Positions 12,845 to 24,760 of a DNA stretch of 64,000 bases are shown here, in pieces; within the stretch, counting starts at the first letter, position 1; the number at the start of each line of letters is the position of its first letter. The DNA is from Proteles cristata cristata (Eukaryota; Chordata; Mammalia; Carnivora; Hyaenidae): assembly GCA_017311185.1 (NCBI GenBank), contig JAESUZ010000771.1, positions 1,248,001 through 1,312,000 on the forward strand. The letters are read 5' to 3'. The notes beneath the pieces are model-generated. The model did not search any database, was not told the origin of the DNA, and was given only the letters and a program-made list of their open reading frames with translations. Both the position numbers and the translations under genes were made by a program.

Positions 12845-13012
12845 AAACATTCTAGATCTTGTGCTGTCCCATACCAAACTCACTAGCCACATGTGGCTAC
12901 CGAGCAACTGAAAAGTAGCTAGTGCAACTGAGGTACTGAATTAAATGTTATTTTATTTCAATTAAAATTTAAACAGCCACACATGGCTAATGACTACTCT
13001 ATTGGACAGCTC
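12845..13012. repeat. ancient interspersed repeat with GCCACATGTGGCTA motif
   Basis: A common mammalian repeat type is recognisable by AGCCACATGTGGCTA near the start, an ATTTAAACAGCCACACATGGC echo, and a TGGACAGCTCAG end. The ends are roughly complementary, suggesting a DNA-transposon relic. I cannot name the family with certainty. Confidence 0.5.
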
Positions 13013-13469
13013 AGGGAGGGCATATTTCTTAAATTTGGGGAGGCCATGAATACTACTGAGAATCTGCCCAAAACCATTGACCATCTCCCCTGAAAAAACA
13101 CACCCCTGCATAGCCACATGTCAATTGGCAGAAGTTTTCAGAAAGTTCACACTCTTTTCCAACCTAGGTCTGAAATTAGGTCTAAGATTGTGTAGACCTT
13201 GACCAAAACCTTTTACAGCCTAAGAGAAAGGTTTCTTCTGCAATGTAGTTGTCTAAGGAATACAAAAATAGACCTGATGTTATACTCTACGGTCTTAGCA
13301 AGAAACATTGAACATAGAAGTGCCACCTGCTACAGGAAGTCCTCATAACGCCCCTGCCAGTCAATACCCAGCCTCTACCCAGACACGTGCAGGTACAGGA
13401 AATGCACTCCTCTCTCAGGCCTGGCTCTCCATTTCTGGAATAGCTATAAACATTACAGGATTCTTTTGT

Positions 13470-13571
13470 ATTTTTTTTTTCAAGTAAGCTCTATGTCCAA
13501 AGTGGGGCTTGAACTCATGACCCCGAGATCAAGAGTCATATGTTCCATCTACTGAGCCAGCAAGGCGCCCC
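13470..13571 (-). mobile_element. short older SINEC copy
   Basis: T-tail, GTGGGGCTTGAACTCATGAC, CTACTGAGCCAGCAAGGCGCCCC: reverse complement of the SINEC tRNA-related head, lacking the long TC-rich body. Confidence 0.85.
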
Positions 13572-14216
13572 AAACAATTCTTTTTCTAACACAGATTCAA
13601 TCTCCTTGCTTATAACTTCCACCCACTTCGAAAAGTTCTGCACACTCCTCTACACGTAGAAATTGACTCCCGCTTTCACATAAGACTTACCTTAGCATTC
13701 CTCATTTTCAAGCTGCAGAGCCATTTCCTTCAATTATCCTGCATGTGACCACTCTGACAAACCTTGAGATAGGCCAGCCACATCCCTTGTAGAGTTTCAG
13801 CACTTCTTACTTGCTAGGAAACCAGGGTTCCTTACTTGTGTTCTTTTTTTTAAACAAGCACAATACTCTAGATTTACCCTGATTAAATTCATCAAGTTTG
13901 GTTGGGGCCCATTGCTCTAGACTGCCCCAATCTCAGCCCCTTGTTCTACCATTCAACTTACTACCTGCACCACCATCATCAGCACGCTACCCCGCCCACC
14001 TATGTGACACACCTACTACTCCCGGCCTACGCTTCTGAAGATGGTACTCGTACCTTCTCCTTAAGTCTCCAGACCCTCCCAGAAGACCGAAGGTTCTATA
14101 AACACACATCTCCTCTTCACAATCACCACCAACTACTACTCTCTCATGGGCTCCAAGATTCTGAGTCAGACTGCTTAGCAGCAGACATCTTCTGGGAGCC
14201 TTTCCTGACTATTTCA

Positions 14217-14236
14217 AACACACACACACACACACA
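14217..14236. repeat. short (CA)n microsatellite
   Basis: About ten CA units. Confidence 0.9.
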
Positions 14237-14474
14237 AGTTCTTAAAGGGTTTTCTTGATAACTCACTAGACTACGAAATACTAGGCACTGGAAGAACAAG
14301 AATAAACCTGAAGTAAATCTCAAGAGGTTCCTGTCTCCCTGGCCTGCAGGTAAAGAAATGGACTGGGTCATCTTCCTTATTCTTGTTGGCAACTGGAGTT
14401 CTCTACCTGTTCATCAAGAATGACTTCTGTCCCCTTCTCCAACCCCACCCCCTTCTCCCAGTCACAGAAGTGCT

Positions 14475-14870
14475 GCAGATCAGCTCCTCAAACTCTCATG
14501 GACATACAAGCCACCTGGGAATCTGGTAGAAGTACAGATTCTGGGGGCGGCTGGGTGGCTCAGTCAGCTGGGCATCCATCTTTGGCTCAAGTCATGATCT
14601 TGTGGTTTGTGGGTTCGACCCCCGCGTCGGGCTCTGTGCTGACAGCTAGCTCAGAGCCTGGAGCCTGTTTGTCTGTGACTCCCTCTCTCTCTCTGACCCT
14701 CCCCAGCTCATGCTGTGTCTCTCAGAAATAAGTAAAAAAACATTTAAAATTAAGAAAAAAAGTACAGACTCTGATTCAGTAAGTCCTAGATAGGGCCCAA
14801 GATTCTGCATTTCTAACAAGCTCTCAGGCAATGCCTGTGCTGCTGGTCCACTGATCAGCAAGGAGGATGT
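14475..14870. mobile_element. MER20-like DNA transposon relic, split by a SINE
   Basis: The outer parts 14475-14543 and 14761-14870 read together like a MER20 element (CCACCTGGGAATCTGGTAGA, then GATTCAGTAAGTCCTAGATA, GCATTTCTAACAAGCTCTCA, GCTGCTGGTCC). A SINEC copy interrupts it, with the target duplicated. Confidence 0.65.
14544..14760 (+). mobile_element. SINEC SINE
   Basis: Head GGGCGGCTGGGTGGCTCAGT, body with GACAGCTAGCTCAGAGCC, AAATAAGTAAAAA tail. Duplicated target AGTACAGA(T/C)TCTG at 14531-14543 and 14761-14773. Confidence 0.93.
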
Positions 14871-14934
14871 ATGGCTGTTCAGATAATCTAAGACTCAGAC
14901 AAGCACTCTGAGTAGAAGAGCCCAGGTCGGTGCC

Positions 14935-15110
14935 CATCGCCTCAGTCTCTCATCTGCATCAGACAACTTCCACTCTAACTAAACATTAGATACACCTGGG
15001 GAGTTCCAGCCCAACTGGGTTCACCACAGACCAATTAAATCAGAATCCCTGGGAGTGGGACCCAGGGGATCTCCATGTGAAAACCCTGATCCACGTGGCT
15101 GATAAAAAGA
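14935..15110. mobile_element. MER5A-like DNA transposon relic
   Basis: TAGATACACCTGGGGAGTTC, AATTAAATCAGAATCCCTGG and GTGGGACCCAGGG are typical of MER5A-type hAT elements. Confidence 0.55.
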
Positions 15111-15156
15111 TTGAAAGGGGGCAGTTACCCCAGTGCCCTCTCTTCAGGATGACTTT

Positions 15157-15377
15157 TTTTTTTTTCAAAATATTTTTTATTTATTTCTAGGAAAGAGAGA
15201 GAGAGACAGCATGAGCAGGGGAGGGTCAGAGAGAGAGGGAGTCACAGACTGAAACAGGCTCCAGGCTCTGAGCTGGCAGTCAGCACAGAGCCGACGCGGG
15301 GCTCGAACCCACGAACCGCGAGATCATGACCTAAGCGAAAGTCGGACGCTTAACCGACTAAGCCACCCAGGCGCCCC
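15157..15377 (-). mobile_element. young SINEC SINE
   Basis: Near-consensus reverse copy ending GCCACCCAGGCGCCCC. A perfect 16-bp target duplication TCTTCAGGATGACTTT lies at 15141-15156 and 15378-15393. Confidence 0.97.
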
Positions 15378-15393
15378 TCTTCAGGATGACTTT

Positions 15394-16914
15394 AAATCAA
15401 AAACGGACCCTCTGCTCTGTCCAAGAAGCTGGAGATACCATCATTTATTTGCAGAAATCCAGATTCATTAATTTGACTGGGCTGCTTTATAGAGAACCAC
15501 AGGGACACCCCCGCCTCCCAAGGCTCACGACTTGCTTTCTAATCTCACAAACTATCTTTCTAACAATCTGCTCCAGAGCCATCCAAAATTAATGTCAAGC
15601 TTATGCATTTATCATCTCCAAGATCTCTTTGAAAAAAAATTGGACTTTTTGCCTGTTTCTGGTCGTTTAGCCCTTTTTCAACCATCATAATGGCATAAAA
15701 ACTGGCAACCTGCGAGTATATGTGAAGGTGTGCGGTAGGCAGCGAATGGCTCAGCCGGCTGGCCCTCCTTTCCTGACCACACACACTGTGCTCTTGCCCC
15801 AGCTCACTCCTCCCAACATGACAGGGGCCCAGTGGCTGCTCTCTGTCACCAGCTATGTACCCGAAGTTGTAAGCCTACACTTCCTTCTCTTTCTTGCCGG
15901 GAATATATAAAAGACACTTATTGTCTTGAGTATTTTCCACCAGCCTCAGCACATTCTGGCCACTGGACTTCCTGACACTCCTCTTAAGGGGTCAGGCCAC
16001 TCCTCAGTCCTTTAGTGACACACACCACACCCCCCCTCCACATAAGGAGCGTGGTCTTCCACCATCTGTGTTCACTGAAAAGCAGCTCATGTAGCCACAC
16101 AGATGGCTCAGTTCTCCCCAAGTCCCACCACCTTCCTCCTTGGGGCACCATTCAGGACTGTTCTGTCAGCATTTCATTTTTAAAGAGCAATCCTATCCTT
16201 CCAGCTAACTTCCCTTTTAGTGTGTGGGCCTTGGGTTTAAAATTGTTTTCATTTGAAAGACGATTTCTGAAGTCTATGGTAGATGCCACTCCTTGTCCAG
16301 TCTTCACTCTGGCTTCACAAACGTGGGAGATGGGGTTCCTTTCTCTAAAGCATTTCACTTCTGTCTTACCAATCAATCCTCCCTTTCGCTGGTGGGGACT
16401 GGTGCCAGGCTGAAAGCGTCCCTCCCCAGCCTCTGTCTTCAGGAACACACAACTACCGACAGGCGAGGCAAGAGTTTGTAGATATTCTGGTATTGTTGAG
16501 AGATCCACAGTTTTGAAGTACCTGGTCTCAACACGGCACAGAGAGCTGTTTCACCCACTAAACCCATTCAGCTGAGGGCTAGATGGGGTTTTCACAGTAT
16601 ATATATTCCCATTTCTCTCCATTTATCACCCACAATCTTTTCCGTCATGCTTCCAACCTTCCACATGTTTTTCAAAGCAGGGTTTGTTTGCTTTTTCCAT
16701 AGTTTTTCTCCTACCCCTCCCATCAGGTGTTTACTTCCCTCACCCATGAGCAATTTCTCAGTCAGGCCCAAGAAGGCCCAAGACCACAGCAGCCCCTTGC
16801 TCCTGGGTGTCTAGGCTCCTTCCACACCAGAGAAGCTGGCAAACTCTTCCCTGCTTCTGCCTAGCCTCATGGTTCTTTTATGAGCAAGCCAGGAGAGGTA
16901 TTGAGATAAACACC
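15394..16914. other. TET3 intron, nothing recognised
   Basis: Unique intronic sequence without a recognisable exon or repeat. Confidence 0.5.
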
Positions 16915-17040
16915 TGACTTGTATTATATCTTTATATACAACTTATATACAATTTTTTATTGTATTATTTTTATTGTATTATTATTTCTTTATATACAAC
17001 TTTATATACAATTACGACTTAGAGACAAATACACAATCAT
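16915..17040. repeat. AT-rich block with internal duplicate
   Basis: AT-rich sequence containing two near-identical units (TTTATATACAACTTATATACAAT near 16931 and its match near 16990) flanking TTTTTATTGTATTA repeats. It directly adjoins the CXXC-exon copy. Confidence 0.7.
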
Positions 17041-17052
17041 TTACACATGAAG

Positions 17053-17114
17053 GTACCGCACTGTTTCCATTTCTTTCACCCATCTCCACCTCCTCAGAGT
17101 TGAGGCACATTCCC
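17053..17114 (-). pseudogene. decayed partial copy of the TET3 CXXC exon
   Basis: Sixty-two bases align without gaps to 20551-20612 in the TET3 CXXC exon, with 51 of 62 identical by my hand alignment. The longest shared run is CCCATCTCCACC. On the minus strand it keeps the frame of residues 39-59 (PQL..GGGDG..KK motif), but two CGA arginine codons (R46 region and R51) have become TGA stops. Other CpGs (CGA, CGG) have become TGG and CAG. Similarity fades at both ends; the left side is an AT-rich block. The GGGDG linker marks TET3 as the source rather than CXXC4/5. It is not translatable. Whether it arose by local duplication or by a retroposed fragment is unclear. Confidence 0.75.
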
Positions 17115-17149
17115 AGGCTTCTCTAGATGTTCTAGGAATGTGTTGTCAC

Positions 17150-17275
17150 TGCCTTTGATTACCTACTATGTGCCAGACGCTATGTATTTTTAATCTCCAT
17201 TAATCCTGACAACAACGCTGCGGAGAAAAGTTACCCCATCTGACAAATGAGAAACCAATGCTCAAGACGGTAAGC
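17150..17275 (+). repeat. MIR-like SINE relic
   Basis: CCTACTATGTGCCAGACGCT, TTAATCCTGACAACAACG, CATCTGACAAATGAGAAACC follow MIR order. Confidence 0.55.
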
Positions 17276-19444
17276 AGCACGGGGCTTACTTTGGGGTCTG
17301 AGGCCTACTTTGTCTCCTCACCTACCACAGCCTCCCTTTCTAATTAGACCTCTTCCTTGTGCTACAATCTATCACTCAGGTGAAAAGACTGTGACGTCAA
17401 ACGGCCTTGGACATCAGCCTAGGATCTAAATTCTTCCTGCCACTAGAAAGGAAGACCACAGTACAGGAATGAACCACTTGAAGGTGTTTACCTCACTTTG
17501 GGTCCCAGAGAAGCAGTCACCTGGTTCTGGTGGGAGGGCCCGTCCCCGGGAGCTGTCTCTAATCTTAAAACGCTGAGCTTCTTTTCTGAGTGAAGGGGCT
17601 CCACAGCACCTCCCCCTCCACACGCACACTGCAAAAAAGAGTGAGGAGCAGAGAAACCCAAGATAACGTTCCCCCTTACAGAATGATACAAAGCAGCTGT
17701 CAGCAGACAGCTCAAAGAAGCAGGGGGAGGTAGAGACAGGATGGAAGGAAAAGGTGCCTAGTAGAGGAAATGCTAGGAAGCAGGGATGCAAGGAGATGGA
17801 CTGGTTCCCAAGAGACTCCTGGATGCTGTGTCTTGTCCTACCTGAAGAATCAGGGCCGAATTCTAAAGTCCTCTACCTAAGCCAAAACAAACAAAAGACA
17901 CTCTGATGCAGTAACATGTCCTCCCTTCCCCAACCTCCCCAATCTTGGGACACTCTGTGACACGGCTGCTCAGATCCAGTGGTTAAGGTCCCAGCAGTCC
18001 CTCTGGGGTGGTTCTCTCGGGCTCAATCAGGCAGAGCCTCTGGGGCATTCCTCGGCTCCGTGACTATGCCGCCAGAGATGCGTTCGTTAAATGCAGTGTA
18101 GCCTGGACAGTGGTGTCCATGCTTTCGGCTTTCACAGACCAATAAAAAAAGTTGTGGATGTAGACGCTAGTTACCATTTTGTATTTTACCAAATAAATTT
18201 AAAAAAAAAAATAGATTTATTTTTCTATCAACACCTCCATTTTGTCAAAGATACTGCATTTTGAGCGACAAATAGAAAGGACCTGTCCTTAAAACAAGTC
18301 AAAAATGATTTTAAGGAAAAGCTCACTCCATTGTCCCCTTTCCATGGTTTCTCTAGAACCTGGAACAACTCTGTTGTGGGCCAGCACTGGTCCATACAGT
18401 ATGTAGTCCTTCTTAGGACACCATGGGCCACCAGCCACAGACCCTGGGGGCCCAAAGGGGTAGCTCACCCATGGTGAGCTCTATGTGGGTACAGATCTCT
18501 TAGCAGGGCTGTCTCTAAGCCTCAGACAACCCAGAGCTCTGTACCTAAACCACAATCACCAAGCAGCCCAAGTCCAGCAGCACAAGAATGACAGGACTCT
18601 GGCCTCACTCCCTGCCCCTTTCACTCAGATATGCACATTGGTGCCATAAGAAAAGCTTAAACACAGTTCACCACAGCCACTGGTTCCATGAATACCCAGC
18701 TCAGAAGGCTCAGCCCTCTCTGCTCCTTGGGTTTGATCACCGGCGGAGTGGAGTGAAACAAAAAGGGTGGCAAGATGGGGTGGACGTCTCAAGGAAGCAA
18801 GCAAAGGAACGAAGCTTTAAAAGTGGACTGAACAACTCTTCCTTACTCCCAAACGCCAGATCTCGTGCCCAGGAGTGAAGTCTACCTCTGCTCTTCTCCT
18901 GCTCCCTTTCAGAAGTGACCCACAGGGCATTGGGCCAGCAGGATGCCAACTAGTCGCAACACCAGCAACATACAGGGGCTGGACACGGTCTCCCAGGCTA
19001 GGGGGTGGGTGAGGGGAGCTGCACATGTGATCCAGATGTCTGCTTTAACCAGAGACCGGGGAAACCAGAGCAGAGTCTGTGGTCCTGAGCCGCAATATCC
19101 AGCTTCCACAGAGAGTGGACAAGAAAAGGTGAAAAGGGGCAAAAAACATCCCAGCAACACCCACTTCCCTGCCCCCAACACTTGGAGCTCTCTTCCCAGC
19201 CACAGGACCACAGCCCCACCAAGCTCACAGCACAGCTGGGCGCTCAGCGGTCAGGGAAATCCCGAGCGCCAGCCACCCGCCCATCGAAGCCACAGGTGCC
19301 CTGGCCCTCAGAAGCGCAGCGGCTCCCAGCCCAGCTGGAAAGGGCTTCAAAGGCCATCAAGCACAAGCCCTCCATTTCCCCAGGGAGGAGACAAGCCCAG
19401 AGAGGGGGCCTGAGTTGTGTGAGCCCATGGACAAATCAGTGGCA
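17276..19444. other. TET3 intron, nothing recognised
   Basis: Unique sequence with an A-tract at 18200-18212. No exon signals linked to TET3 were found. Confidence 0.5.
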
Positions 19445-19612
19445 GAGCGGAGGAGCCCCACAGGCAGCGCAGGCCTCCGGCTCTGTCCAGCGCCAGTTCC
19501 GCTGCCTGGAGCGACCTCAAGCCGCTACACCGCTCTCCCGAGCCGCTCAACTTCGCTCGGCCGTACTTCTGCCAACTCCGCGCTATCGAAGCTGCCACCA
19601 ACCTCGTGCTGG
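19445..19612. other. small CpG-rich patch in the TET3 intron
   Basis: About 170 bp with many CpGs (CCGCTGC, GAGCGACC, CTCGGCCGTAC) in otherwise CpG-poor intron, about 0.8-1 kb downstream of the CXXC exon. No splice signals or ORF were recognised. A regulatory element is possible but unproven. Confidence 0.35.
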
Positions 19613-20885
<1,273 letters not shown>

Positions 20886-21035
20886 TCAACCCCTCTTCAC
20901 CTCCTCTGCAGCAGTCTGATAGGGCTCAGCTGGGGGCCACTCTCCCATCTGCTGGGGCCCAGGATCTGGGGCAGGACACCAGCAGCGGTCCCCAAAGAAG
21001 GGATCATCTTGGCTGGGTGGGTTCTTCACCCTCAC

Positions 21036-21157
21036 CCACCCTGGACCCAGGCATGAGGTGAGCAGGTGGGTGTGTGGTGGGGGCTGGGCAGGGCAAGGAG
21101 TTTCTCCTCCTCGTAACTGTCCTCCGGGGGTCAGGATGATGGAGAAGGCAGCGCTGC
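21036..21157 (-). other. candidate upstream TET3 exon
   Basis: A strong acceptor is visible on the minus strand: the pyrimidine-rich CCCCTTTCTGTCTCTCTTTTAG ends at 21158. A donor GTGAGG follows at 21035 (an alternative GTGGGT lies 4 bases upstream). The 122-bp segment lies between the CpG island and the CXXC exon, where a 5'UTR exon would be expected. It contains ATG at 21054 (MPGSRVG). If spliced at the GTGAGG donor to 20818, this is in frame with MSQFQV. No transcript evidence is available here. It is offered as a splice-signal prediction only. Confidence 0.35.
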
Positions 21158-21549
21158 CTAAAAGAGAGACAGAAAGGGGAAGCGCATCACTCGAGGCTCA
21201 GGGACAACTTTCACATGTTACCTCTTCCTGCTTCTGGGAGAAGAGAAAATGGGGGAAGAGAAAGGGCTTGTTCAAATGAAATCCTGCCCAGAACCTCTGG
21301 CAGGGCGCACCAGCACCCTCTCCCTGCCTGAGGGAGGAGGCCTAGCGCCTGATGGGGTGCTGAGGGAACCTTGCTCGACGGATTTAAAGGGGTGGTCAAG
21401 GTGAGATGTCTAATAAAGTTGTCCTCTGCCCCACCCCCACGGGCTTGGGAGAGTTTCACCAAAATTCCCACACACACCCCTCACTGGAGGTCGTTGGGGC
21501 CTCCCCAAGGGAGCAGAGCTTTCAAAATAAAGTTTGCTGAGAGCTTCAC

Positions 21550-22960
21550 TCCGCGGGGCTGCCCGAGCGCCCCTGGCACGGAAGCGGCCTGGACGGGGGC
21601 GCGCCCGGGGTAGCCCGCGCCGGCCGCCCCGCCGCGTCCCCCGCCCGCCGGCCAGACTGGGGAGGGCGGCCCGCTCCGCCGAGGGGGCGCGGGGAGGGGG
21701 GCGCGCTCCAGCTCGGGCCGGGCCGCGCGCGCGCCGCCGCTCGGGCTCCTTTGTTCTGGGGCCTCGGCCGCTCGGCTCCGGCGGCTCCGCAGCCCCCGCC
21801 CCGCCCCGCCGCCCCCGCCCGGCTCCGCTACACTGTGACCCGTAGCACCCCCGCCCCGTCCCCCGCAACAAAGTAGCGGCCCCCCCGGCCGGCCCCCTGG
21901 CCGTCCCCTCCCCCCCCTCGGCCGGGCCCCCCACGCCTCTCCGCCGCCCCTCCCCCACCCCGGAGCCGGAAAGGCACCGACTGCACCGACCTGCCCGCCG
22001 CCTCCGGGGCGGAGCGCACAAAGGGGCAAAGTTTCCCGGCCCGCGCTGCCGCCGCCACCACCGTCGCGGCCGCCGCCGCCGCCTGGGGCGCCCGCCTCAC
22101 GGAGCGCCTGGCCGGGCCGAGCTGGGCGCGCGGAGCCCCCCGCCCGGGCCGAGGAGGGGACGGCGCAGGAGGAAGGAAGAGGCAGCGGCGGCCGCGGCGG
22201 CAGCAGCAGCAATGAAGGCGTCCGCGGGACTCCCCGCCCCCCGCGCGCCGCGGCACGTGCTCGCCCGGGGACTCCCCCGCCCGGTAGGGCGCGCACGTGC
22301 GGCCCCGCCGAGCCCCGCCGGCCCCGCGCCCCCTCCACCGGGCCGGGGGCTGCGCGAGGGGGGAGTTCCCGCGGAGGGGGAGGGGACGGACAGGGCAGTC
22401 CGCGAGCGGGAGGCGGTCGGGCCCGACTTGGCCGCCGCGCCTTTGCACCTGCAGTACCTCCCCACCCCCGCGTCGGCCCTCCCAGGACCCGGCCGCCCCC
22501 TTCGGGCTAGTGGCTCCCGCCCTCCCGCGCTTCTGCAGCCCGGGCGGGCGAGGCGGGCCGCGCGGGGTGGGGCACGCGGACCTCCTAGCCTAGGCCCTCG
22601 GCCGAGCTGGCCCCGGTGTCCCCACTTCCTGCCGCTCCCTGCGGGCCCAAGAGGTCTGGGACGGCCCCGGAGCCCCCGGGGACCCTGAGCTCCGGGCCTG
22701 ACTGACCCCCGTCTCTTTGCTGCCGCTCGCTCATTCCGAGGCAGGACAATGGGGAACATCGCGCGTTTGCGTACCGAGTCAGCCTGGCCGGCAAGGAAGG
22801 GGTACCCGGGGGCAGAGGCTGCGGGCCGGCTGCGGGGCACCTTCGCAGGGGTCACGGCCGAGCGCCGTACTCAGGAGGACCCCAGGGCCCTGCCATCGCG
22901 AGCCTCCCCCGCGCCGCGCTCGGCTCTTTCGCGTCGAAAACAAAGACTAATCCGATACCC
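21550..22960 (-). promoter_or_regulatory. TET3: CpG-island promoter region of TET3 (long isoform)
   Basis: About 1.4 kb of very GC-rich, CpG-dense sequence with GC boxes (GGGGCGG/CCGCCCC, many copies), CGG/CCG runs (22040-22085, 22187-22205) and no obvious TATA box. It begins about 0.8 kb upstream of the CXXC exon on the coding strand. This is the expected position for the TSS and noncoding first exon of the CXXC-containing TET3 transcript. The exact TSS and first-exon donor could not be fixed; GT sites such as CAG|GTCGGT near 21990 and TCC|GTGAGG near 22095 are possible. The long open frames here on both strands are products of GC richness, not genes. Confidence 0.8.
22254..22299. promoter_or_regulatory. 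pair of CACGTG E-boxes in the CpG island
   Basis: Perfect CACGTG palindromes occur at 22254-22259 and 22294-22299, exactly 40 bp apart and both in GCACGTGC context. Such sites are bound by bHLH-ZIP factors (MYC/MAX, USF) and by CLOCK/BMAL-type factors. Methylation state and occupancy cannot be judged from sequence. Confidence 0.45.
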
Positions 22961-23191
22961 CCGCCCTGCCTCCCAGAGGAGGGGGAACGGGCGCGTCGCG
23001 GAGGGTAACGGAGGAGGACAGCGTTCAGGAGGGGCTCGGAGAGCCTATGCAGGGGGCCGTGGCGTAACCAAGCCCCATTACCCGGTGCAGACACTTTGAG
23101 AAGTCACCCTAGGCTATTTTCCAGGCAGAGGACAAGGGGCAAGGCACAAGAATATTTCCAAGTTGCCAAACTGCCCGTACACTCTGCTGCT

Positions 23192-23212
23192 GCTTTTTTT
23201 TTTTTTTTTTTC
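23192..23212. repeat. poly(T) run
   Basis: About 19 consecutive T. Confidence 0.9.
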
Positions 23213-23347
23213 CCCTCACCTGTTGTGCAGGCCAAGTTGAAATTCCAGGTTAGATTAATTCAGCTCCACCTATCTGCTCTGACTGCCAGGCTGGTGCCCG
23301 CAGCTGCCTTCCACCTACCTGGGTTGCTGGGGAGAAGGGTGGGTCTC

Positions 23348-23350
<3 letters not shown>

Positions 23351-23414
<64 letters not shown>
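23351..23414. repeat. (CA)n microsatellite
   Basis: About 31 uninterrupted CA units, just outside the upstream edge of the TET3 CpG island. Confidence 0.97.
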
Positions 23415-23416
<2 letters not shown>

Positions 23417-24380
23417 CACACACTCGTGCGCGGGCAAGTCCTGGCAGAAATAACCATGGGGGACTGGCCTGACCAGTTTGGGCGGTGCTCAGGGAGCCAG
23501 GTACCTGGCAGGCATCCCTGCCCGGCTGGAACTAACAACTCAGCCAGAACTGGAAAAAGAGCATTCGGCCGGCTATTTAGAAGAAACAAAAAAAGTAACT
23601 GATCTCAAGTAGCGCTGTCCAGAAAGCCCTAGGCGGTAGGAGAAGCCGGGTTCTGCCTGGAACTTCCCTCCTCGCAGGCCTTATTTTGACAGCCTGCTCC
23701 AGTGGCCAGATTGTCAGTTGTGGGTGGGTGAGGAACATGGCTGCAATACCTACTTCCTACCCCTGCGTTACAGAGGACTAAAGAGTTTCTTCTGTTCAGG
23801 GAAGTTAAGTCTAGAACTGAGAAGAGATACTTAGTGTAATTTTCAGTCAAACATGGAACAGGTTGTGGACTTGAAATTGTTACTGTAATGAACATTTAAT
23901 ATTTTAAATAATTTTGTGTTAATAAAATTATATATATATTAAAGAAAATGTAGAAGATACAGAGAATTAGAAGACAAACATCACCCAAATACAGCCACGT
24001 TTAACCATTTTCTGTATTTCTTTCTAGCTTTTTCTATTTGTAGATTAGTTTCCTTTTTTTGGTTTTTGGATGGCAGGGTTGTACGCACACTGGTTATACA
24101 ATTTTCTGCCCTCTTTTCACTAACGTTATTATAACATAAGCATTTTCCCATTTGTTATACAATCTCCAGATAGACCGTGTGACAATGGCGTTGAAGAAGG
24201 TGGCTTAGGGACAGAGAATTCTGGATTCCAGACCTGGCTGTGCCGTTTGCTAGCAGAGTGACCTTGGACAAGGTACTCACCATTTCTGAGACAATCCAAG
24301 TAAAGTGCTTGGCCTAGGGCTTTCTGGACATTGCTACTTGAGATCAGTTACTTCTTTTTTGTTTCTTCATAGGGCATAAT
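23415..24380. other. intergenic sequence with a possible L1 3'-UTR-like part
   Basis: 23930-24180 (GTATTTCTTTCTAGCTTTTT, CATAAGCATTTTCCCATTTG) resembles old L1 3' sequence. 24215-24310 has a MIR-like GTGACCTTGGACAAGG core. The rest is unrecognised. Confidence 0.4.
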
Positions 24381-24384
24381 AAAT

Positions 24385-24760
24385 GACAACAGCTATTGTT
24401 TCGTCCATAGAACAACCTTGTGAACTAGGTACTATCATTAAACTCATTTTACAGATAAAGAAACGGAGATTAAGTAACTTGCCCAAGGTCACTCAGCTAG
24501 TAAATGGTAGATTCAGGGGAGGCCTGGGTGCCTAGGTCGGTTGGGCATCCTACTCTTGATCTCGTCTCACAGTCAGTCCCCCAGGTCAAGCCCTGAGTCA
24601 GGCTCTGCGCTGACTGCACGGAGCCTGCTTGGGATTCTCTCCCCTCACTCTGTTCCCATCCCCCACCCCTTACAATAAATAAATAAACTTTAAAAAAAAA
24701 TGGTAGACTCAGAATTTGAGCGTGGCATCTTCCTGTATTCTAAGCAATTTACTGTGCCAA
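24385..24760 (+). repeat. MIR relic, split by a SINE
   Basis: ACTCATTTTACAGATAAAGA, CTTGCCCAAGGTCACTCAGC and TAGTAAATGGTAG are clear MIR core motifs. The element continues after the SINE inserted at 24516-24697 (TTTGAGCGTGGCATC). Confidence 0.7.
24516..24697 (+). mobile_element. older SINEC SINE
   Basis: Diverged head GGCCTGGGTGCCTAGGTCGG, AATAAATAAATAAAC tail, duplicated target AAATGGTAGA(T/C)TCAG on both sides. Confidence 0.85.

Larger units (their letters stand above)
6511..13469. other. TET3 intron with ancient repeats
   Basis: Intronic DNA with MIR and L2 relics listed separately. Stretches with nothing recognised include 7000-7450, 8880-9620, 10080-10930, 11350-12840 and 13015-13460. 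A C-run lies at 8422-8434. No exon of TET3 or another gene was seen. Confidence 0.55.

Noticed and set aside
21481..22855. Long overlapping minus-strand frames (up to 285 codons) over the CpG island
   Set aside because: Composition is G/A/R/P only, several frames are open at once on both strands, and there is no family similarity. GC-rich DNA lacks stop codons by chance.
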